A stretch of DNA of 10,655 bases from Hydrogenovibrio sp. UBA654 (GTDB taxonomy: Bacteria; Pseudomonadota; Gammaproteobacteria; Thiomicrospirales; Thiomicrospiraceae), in assembly GCA_002299585.1 (NCBI GenBank), contig DBOE01000068.1:1-10655 (forward strand). The letters are read 5' to 3'. The notes below the pieces were generated by a model, which saw only the letters and a program-made list of their open reading frames with translations, ran no database searches and was not told the DNA's origin. The position numbers and the translations under genes were made by a program. This document shows positions 6,455 to 10,655 of this stretch, piece by piece (position 1 is the stretch's first letter; each line of letters opens with the position of its first letter).

Positions 6455-6458
6455 TCCT
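6455..6458 (-). promoter_or_regulatory. Ribosome-binding site of the 91-aa gene
   Basis: The minus strand reads CTAGGAAATATTGATG: AGGA is 7 nt from the ATG at 6447 and only 4 nt from the TTG at 6450, which decides for the ATG. The same AGGAAA-AT-rich-ATG arrangement precedes glmU. Confidence 0.75.
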
Positions 6459-6476
6459 AGTAAATACAATAACTTA

Positions 6477-6513
6477 CCCCCCCACAAAAACCCCATGTTT
6501 GAGGGTGGGGGGG
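6477..6513. repeat. G7/C7 hairpin between glmU and the 91-aa gene
   Basis: CCCCCCCAC (6477-6485) pairs perfectly with GTGGGGGGG (6505-6513), enclosing 19 bases that contain a further AAAC/GTTT stem (6488-6491 with 6497-6500). It begins 4 bases after the glmU stop. Neither strand has a T-run after the stem, so it is not a standard intrinsic terminator. It may stabilise the glmU mRNA 3' end or attenuate the downstream genes. Confidence 0.85.
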
Positions 6514-6517
6514 AGTA

Positions 6518-7900
6518 CTACTTAATCAGAGGCTGCTCCTTAACAGGCTTTTTCCAACTTCTAATGCTAATCTGCTTTGCCCTAGATAAAGTTAAACCTT
6601 CTTCTGTTACATTTTTAGCAATCGTTGAACCTGCACCAATCGTTACATTATCCGTTAAATTAACAGGAGCAATTAATTGCGAAGCAGAACCGACAAAGAC
6701 CTTATCCCCAAGAACCGTTTGATGCTTATTAACACCATCATAATTGCAAGTTATAGTTCCTGCTCCAATATTACAGTCCTTACCCATTATCGTATCGCCA
6801 ACATAACTTAAATGGTTTACTTTTGACCCCTTACCAATATTAGTTTTTTTAGTTTCAACAAAATTACCTATCTTCACATTATCATCTAAGTTAGTATCTG
6901 GTCTAATTCGAGCATAAGGTCCTATCTGGCAATCTTTACCCAACATTGCCCCATCAATGTGTGAGAATGGCTCAACTACCGTTCCTGAAGCTATTTCTGT
7001 GTTCCTAATATAACAATGACTACCTATAGTTACATTATCGCCAAGAGTTACTTTACCTTCAAAAATAGTATTCACATCAATTAATACATCTGTGCCAACC
7101 TCTAATTCCCCACGAATATCAACTCTATCAGCATCAATTAAAGTAACTCCTTGTTCCATCAACCCTGTTGCCAACTGTTGTTGAAAATCTCGCTCTAAAT
7201 CTTGTAGCTGTTGCTTATTATTAACACCCAATACTTCTATTTCACCACTTGGTTTAGCTGTCGCGACCTGTAAGCCATCTGCCACGCACATCGCAATAAT
7301 ATCGGTTAAATAATACTCATCTTGTGCATTATCACAAGAAAGTTTCGCTAACCAACTACGCAGATAAAAACCTTTAACTGCCATAATGCCAGTATTAACT
7401 TCTTTAACCTGTTTTTGCTCTAGAGTTGCATCTTTTTCTTCAACAATGGCAATGACTTTATTATTACTATCACGGATAATCCTGCCATAACCTGTAGAGT
7501 CTGCAAGGCTAATAGTTAATATCGATAACGGATGACTATCGCTAACTAAATCCAATAAATTTTGCAAAGTTGTTGGTTTAGTAAGTGGTACATCACCATA
7601 TAAAATTAATACCGTATCATCATCCGCATAATGTTCATCCGCCTGCATTACCGCATGGCCTGTACCTAATTGTTGCGTTTGCTCTATAAATATAAGATAG
7701 TCATGCTTAGCAAAAACTTCCTTAACTAACTCTGCACCATGACCGACAACTGTGCTAATTTTATCTGTAGCAAGTGTTTTAGCTAATTTAATTACATGTT
7801 CAAGCAAGGGAATCGCGGCTAAAGGCTGCAATACTTTTGGCAATTTTGAACGCATTCTAGAGCCTTTTCCTGCAGCTAAAATAATAACTTGTATCGACAT
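6518..7900 (-). CDS. glmU: Bifunctional GlmU: GlcNAc-1-P uridyltransferase / GlcN-1-P acetyltransferase
   Basis: GlmU acetylates glucosamine-1-phosphate and then couples it to UTP, making UDP-GlcNAc for peptidoglycan and LPS in the cytoplasm. It has 460 residues (E. coli 456). The N-terminal pyrophosphorylase domain shows LAAGKGSRM with Arg15, LPKVL with Lys22, QLGTGHA (78-83), YGDVP with Asp103 and GVNN with Asn227. From about 255 on, a left-handed beta-helix of hexapeptide repeats (I/V-G-x-x) forms the trimeric acetyltransferase, with the catalytic His363 in NHLSYVGD and the NIGAGTITCNYDG block (377-389). Both active sites look complete. AGGA lies 8 nt before the ATG. It follows atpC as in E. 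coli but is separated from it by a terminator; no strong promoter is visible in the 35 bases that remain, so readthrough or a promoter overlapping the terminator must drive it. There is no glmS next to it. Confidence 0.98.
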   Translation of the reverse strand: MSIQVIILAAGKGSRMRSKLPKVLQPLAAIPLLEHVIKLAKTLATDKISTVVGHGAELVKEVFAKHDYLIFIEQTQQLGTGHAVMQADEHYADDDTVLILYGDVPLTKPTTLQNLLDLVSDSHPLSILTISLADSTGYGRIIRDSNNKVIAIVEEKDATLEQKQVKEVNTGIMAVKGFYLRSWLAKLSCDNAQDEYYLTDIIAMCVADGLQVATAKPSGEIEVLGVNNKQQLQDLERDFQQQLATGLMEQGVTLIDADRVDIRGELEVGTDVLIDVNTIFEGKVTLGDNVTIGSHCYIRNTEIASGTVVEPFSHIDGAMLGKDCQIGPYARIRPDTNLDDNVKIGNFVETKKTNIGKGSKVNHLSYVGDTIMGKDCNIGAGTITCNYDGVNKHQTVLGDKVFVGSASQLIAPVNLTDNVTIGAGSTIAKNVTEEGLTLSRAKQISIRSWKKPVKEQPLIK

Positions 7901-7934
7901 ATATTTTTCCTAAATTAATCCACTTATTTTAAAC

Positions 7935-7963
7935 AAAAAAAAAGCACCCAAAGGTGCTTTTTT
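7935..7963 (-). terminator. Intrinsic terminator of the atp operon
   Basis: On the minus strand AAAAAAGCACC, loop TTTG, and GGTGC followed by nine T form an 11-bp hairpin with a U-run. It begins 16 bases after the atpC stop. The plus strand also has T6 after the stem, so it could act in both directions, but no plus-strand transcript is expected here. Confidence 0.92.
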
Positions 7964-7979
7964 AAATGAAAGCCATTAA

Positions 7980-8417
7980 TTATTTAGCTAATCCAGTTTT
8001 ATGCAGTCTATCTCTAAGTTTAGTGATAGCTTGTATTTGAGCAACTGCTTCGGCTAACTCAACTTGAGCTTTGGCAATATCTGTATCAAATTTTGCATTT
8101 TTCATCGCATCTTCAGCATTACGTTTTGCTTCTTCAGCTGCCGCTTGATCTAAATCTTCAGCACGAATTGCAGTATCAGCCAAGATAGTCAGTACTTCTG
8201 GCTGAACCTCAATAATACCACTATTGATGAAAAAACAATCTTCTTCATCACCATATATAACCCGTACTTGACCAGGCTTAAGTGAACTTAAAAACGGAGT
8301 ATGATGAGGTAAAATACCTACCTCACCATCAGCAGCCTGCGCAAAAACCATTTCTGCTTTACCAGAAAAAATAGAACCTTCCGCACTTACAATATCTACC
8401 TGCATTGAAACTACCAT
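7980..8417 (-). CDS. atpC: ATP synthase F1 epsilon subunit
   Basis: AtpC is the epsilon subunit of the F1 rotor stalk; it links gamma to the c-ring and can inhibit ATP hydrolysis. With the ATG at 8417 it has 145 residues (E. coli 139). The N-terminal beta-sandwich carries QVDIVSAEGSIFSG, the GEVGILPHHTPFL signature and FFINSGIIEVQP. The C-terminal half (about 90-145) is an Ala-rich helical hairpin, the regulatory arm. The start matches the E. coli protein exactly in its distance to the D-I/V-V-S-A-E motif. An in-frame TTG at 8423 and a later ATG at 8405 are less likely. The ribosome-binding site lies inside the end of atpD, 6 bases upstream, so the genes are closely coupled. An intrinsic terminator follows. 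Confidence 0.97.
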   Translation of the reverse strand: MVVSMQVDIVSAEGSIFSGKAEMVFAQAADGEVGILPHHTPFLSSLKPGQVRVIYGDEEDCFFINSGIIEVQPEVLTILADTAIRAEDLDQAAAEEAKRNAEDAMKNAKFDTDIAKAQVELAEAVAQIQAITKLRDRLHKTGLAK

Positions 8418-8423
8418 AATCAA

Positions 8424-9803
8424 TTAACCTTCGTATTTTTTAGCTTTTTCTAAAACTTCATCAATATCACCCGCATACATAAATGCTTGCTCTGGAATAT
8501 TGTCTAGTTCACCACTCATTATCATTTTAAAACCACGAATAGTTTCTTTTAGAGATACATAACGACCATCTTCACCAGTAAATACTTTTGCCACAAAATA
8601 AGGTTGGGAGAAAAAGCGTTGCATCTTCCTAGCTCGTGCAACTGATGCACGGTCTTCTTCAGATAGCTCATCCATACCTAATATAGCAATAATATCTTTT
8701 AATTCTTTATAGCGCTGTAGTGTTTTCTGAACACCACGAGCAACATCATAATGCTCTTGCCCAACCACTAAAGGATCAAGCTGACGAGAAGTAGAATCTA
8801 GTGGATCAATTGCAGGATAAATACCGGTTTCAGCAATCGCACGGTTTAATACTACAGTTGCATCTAAGTGAACAAAAGTTGTAGCAGGGGCTGGATCAGT
8901 TAAATCATCCGCAGGTACATAGACCGCTTGGATTGAGGTGATAGAACCTGTTTTAGTTGAGGTAATACGCTCTTGAATCATTCCCATCTCTTCAGCAAGA
9001 GTTGGCTGATAACCTACCGCAGAAGGCATACGACCTAACAATGCAGATACTTCAGTACCAGCAAGAGTATAACGATAAATGTTATCTACGAAAAATAAAA
9101 TATCACGCCCTTCGTCACGAAAATACTCAGCCATAGTTAACCCAGTTAGTGCAACTCGTAAACGGTTACCTGGTGGCTCATTCATTTGCCCATAAACTAA
9201 AGCAACTTTATCTAGTACTCCAGACTCTTCCATTTCATAATAGAAGTCATTACCTTCACGAGTTCTCTCACCAACACCAGCAAAGACTGAGTAGCCAGCG
9301 TGTTCCATCGCAATGTTACGAATTAGTTCCATCATATTTACGGTTTTACCAACACCAGCACCACCAAACAGTCCGACTTTACCACCCTTGGCAAACGGGC
9401 AGATTAGGTCGATAACCTTAACACCTGTTTCTAGTAGTTCCTGCGAAGCTGCTAGTTCATCGAATGCTGGTGCTCGACGGTGAATAGTATTTTTGCTTTC
9501 TGCTTCAACTGGCCCCGCATTATCGATTGGGTTACCAAGTACATCAAAAATACGCCCTAATGTTGCTTTACCAACTGGTACTTCAATAGCTTTACCAGTA
9601 TTTGATACTGCCATACCACGCTTTAAACCATCAGATGAACCCATTGCGATTGCTCGCACTTTTCCATCACCGATTTGTTGTTGAACTTCGAGCGTTAGCC
9701 CTTGCTCTTCAACTATTAAAGCATCATAAATGTTTGGTAAATCCGTACCACCGAATTCGACATCAATTACGGCGCCGATTACTTGTACAATTTGTCCGTT
9801 CAT
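8424..9803 (-). CDS. atpD: ATP synthase F1 beta subunit (catalytic)
   Basis: AtpD is the catalytic beta subunit, three copies per F1, making ATP from ADP and phosphate. It has 459 residues (E. coli 460). The N-terminal beta-barrel runs to about residue 75. The nucleotide-binding domain has the P-loop GGAGVGKT (147-154), the catalytic Glu179 in GERTREG, Walker B ILFFVDN with Asp240, and the YRYTLAGTEVSALLGRMPSA region containing the ATP-synthase signature, followed by GYQPTLAEEMG. The C-terminal helical domain includes the DELSEED sequence that pushes on gamma. All key residues are intact. AAGGT lies about 9 nt before the ATG, and 30 bases separate it from atpG. The YRYT variant (rather than FRFT) matches gammaproteobacterial sequences such as E. 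coli. Confidence 0.99.
   Translation of the reverse strand: MNGQIVQVIGAVIDVEFGGTDLPNIYDALIVEEQGLTLEVQQQIGDGKVRAIAMGSSDGLKRGMAVSNTGKAIEVPVGKATLGRIFDVLGNPIDNAGPVEAESKNTIHRRAPAFDELAASQELLETGVKVIDLICPFAKGGKVGLFGGAGVGKTVNMMELIRNIAMEHAGYSVFAGVGERTREGNDFYYEMEESGVLDKVALVYGQMNEPPGNRLRVALTGLTMAEYFRDEGRDILFFVDNIYRYTLAGTEVSALLGRMPSAVGYQPTLAEEMGMIQERITSTKTGSITSIQAVYVPADDLTDPAPATTFVHLDATVVLNRAIAETGIYPAIDPLDSTSRQLDPLVVGQEHYDVARGVQKTLQRYKELKDIIAILGMDELSEEDRASVARARKMQRFFSQPYFVAKVFTGEDGRYVSLKETIRGFKMIMSGELDNIPEQAFMYAGDIDEVLEKAKKYEG
8428..8432 (-). promoter_or_regulatory. Ribosome-binding site of atpC inside atpD
   Basis: GAAGG on the minus strand is part of the last two atpD sense codons (Glu-Gly). It stands 10 nt from the ATG at 8417 but only 4 nt from TTG 8423 and 22 nt from ATG 8405, which favours 8417. 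Confidence 0.75.
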
Positions 9804-9833
9804 AATCTAATTACCTTATTATTTTATTCAAAT

Positions 9834-10655
9834 CTAAACCGCAGCTGAGCCAGAAACAATTTCTGACAATTCTGCAGTAATTGCTGCTTGGCGTGCTTTG
9901 TTATATGCAAGTTTAAGATCATCAATCATCTCACCAGCATTATCGGTAGCATTTTTCATAGCTATCATTCTCGCACTTTGTTCACAAGCTATATTCTCAA
10001 CTATCGCACCAAAAACGGTACTTTCAATATAACGACGCATTAACAAATCAAGTGCCGTTTGTGCATCAGGTTCATATAAATAATCCCAATGTGAATTTTT
10101 TGTTGATTCTTCTTCCACTTCAATAGGAACTAATTTAGTAACTGTTGGAGATTGAGTCATTGTATTAACAAACTGATTAGAAGCTAAATAAACTTCATCA
10201 ATTTCGTTATCATCAAACTTATCTAAAACAACCTTTATAGTCCCTACCAAAGCTTCTATATGAGGAACATCTCCCAAGTCGGAGATAGTTGCCACAACAT
10301 CCCCCCCGTTTGAGCGGAAAAAAGCTTGTGCCTTATTACCAACTAGGGCTAACTCAGTCTCAACACCTTTTTCTTGCCAGCTTTTAAGAATCGGTAAGAT
10401 TTTGCGAAATAGATTTGAATTTAAACCTCCACATAAACCACGATCTGAAGAGATTACAATTAAAGCAACTCGTTTAACATTATCACTCTGTTGAGTATAA
10501 GGATGTTTGTACTCTGGATGAGCTTTAGATACATGTCCAATGACTCTCTTCACTTTTTCTACATATGGTTTAGTTGCATCCATGCGAGCCTGAGCTTTAC
10601 GCATTTTAGAGCCCGCTACCATTTCCATGGCTTTGGTGATTTTTTTGGTATTTGT
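9834..10655 (-). CDS. atpG: ATP synthase F1 gamma subunit (5' end outside window)
   Basis: AtpG is the central rotor shaft of F1. The visible part is 273 residues and runs off the right edge: the frame is still open at 10655 with TNTKKITKAMEMVAGSKMRK, which aligns with the E. coli N-terminus after about 14 residues, so the start lies roughly 42 bases beyond the window. The internal Met at 10628 is therefore not the start. Family landmarks are SSDRGLCGGLN in the Rossmann-like part, NSHWDYLYEPD, ATDNAGEMIDDL and the C-terminal YNKARQAAITAELSEIVSG, which threads into the alpha-beta ring. A G7 run in the coding strand encodes part of SNGGD. The upstream genes would be atpA and the rest of the operon, by the usual order. 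Confidence 0.98.
   Translation of the reverse strand, partial: TNTKKITKAMEMVAGSKMRKAQARMDATKPYVEKVKRVIGHVSKAHPEYKHPYTQQSDNVKRVALIVISSDRGLCGGLNSNLFRKILPILKSWQEKGVETELALVGNKAQAFFRSNGGDVVATISDLGDVPHIEALVGTIKVVLDKFDDNEIDEVYLASNQFVNTMTQSPTVTKLVPIEVEEESTKNSHWDYLYEPDAQTALDLLMRRYIESTVFGAIVENIACEQSARMIAMKNATDNAGEMIDDLKLAYNKARQAAITAELSEIVSGSAAV
10301..10307 (-). repeat. G7 homopolymer inside atpG
   Basis: Seven G residues on the coding strand encode Gly-Gly and the first base of Asp in SNGGD. The frame is intact, and this gene is essential to ATP synthesis, so length changes would be strongly selected against. It is listed because long G/C runs are rare in such AT-rich DNA. Confidence 0.85.

Noticed and set aside
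6423..6722. Plus-strand frame of 99 codons across the glmU 3' end
   Set aside because: It crosses the G7/C7 hairpin and runs antisense to conserved glmU and the 91-aa gene, with no family motif.
9149..9805. Three plus-strand frames (9149-9415, 9493-9684, 9602-9805) inside atpD
   Set aside because: All are antisense to a highly conserved atpD. Their His/Gln- and Leu-rich sequences are complements of its codon usage.
10626..10628. ATG as the start of atpG
   Set aside because: The frame stays open to the window edge, and the residues before this Met (TNTKKITKA) match the conserved gamma N-terminus, so it is internal.
1..10655. A CRISPR array, toxin-antitoxin pair, phage genes or other novel defence-type system
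   Set aside because: Every sizeable coding region is a housekeeping gene, the porin or one of two small unknown proteins. The only repeats are the short ones listed, and there is no spaced-repeat array or recognisable defence gene.

Overview
The window is an AT-rich stretch of ordinary gammaproteobacterial housekeeping genes. The 3' end of an F1Fo ATP synthase operon followed by glmU is the classic gammaproteobacterial order, and the UbiA and UbiC proteins point to a ubiquinone-based respiratory chain. Low G+C, an outer-membrane porin of the phosphate-selective O/P type and an eroded IS5-type transposase would fit the sulfur-oxidising SUP05/Thioglobus and mussel-symbiont clade. That placement is inference from general impression; other AT-rich gammaproteobacteria are not excluded.

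Layout, left to right. Bases 1-567 hold no intact gene. They contain an internally deleted, frameshifted IS5-family transposase remnant (about 252-417, possibly to 465), then a plausible promoter leading into recG. On the plus strand recG (568-2637) overlaps ubiC (to 3148), a conserved protein of unknown function follows (3199-3705), and then comes an outer-membrane porin (3901-5223). The porin's 195-bp upstream region carries an AT-rich inverted repeat and a perfect 14-bp tandem repeat. A strong intrinsic terminator (5236-5266) closes this side.

From 5331 to the end everything is on the minus strand. In transcription order it reads atpG (5' end outside the window), atpD, atpC, an intrinsic terminator (7935-7963), glmU, an unusual G7/C7 hairpin, a 91-residue protein of unknown function, and ubiA, which overlaps that small gene. 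The two halves converge at about 5224-5330.

Functionally, UbiC makes 4-hydroxybenzoate from chorismate and UbiA prenylates it, so the first two committed steps of ubiquinone synthesis sit in two separate, convergent transcription units. GlmU makes UDP-GlcNAc for peptidoglycan and LPS. AtpG, AtpD and AtpC are the gamma, beta and epsilon subunits of F1. RecG is the branch-migration helicase of replication-fork repair.

I did not find a convincing new biological system. The items most worth a second look are the IS5-derived remnant, the repeats upstream of the porin, the C9 tract inside recG, the G7/C7 hairpin after glmU, and the two uncharacterised small proteins.
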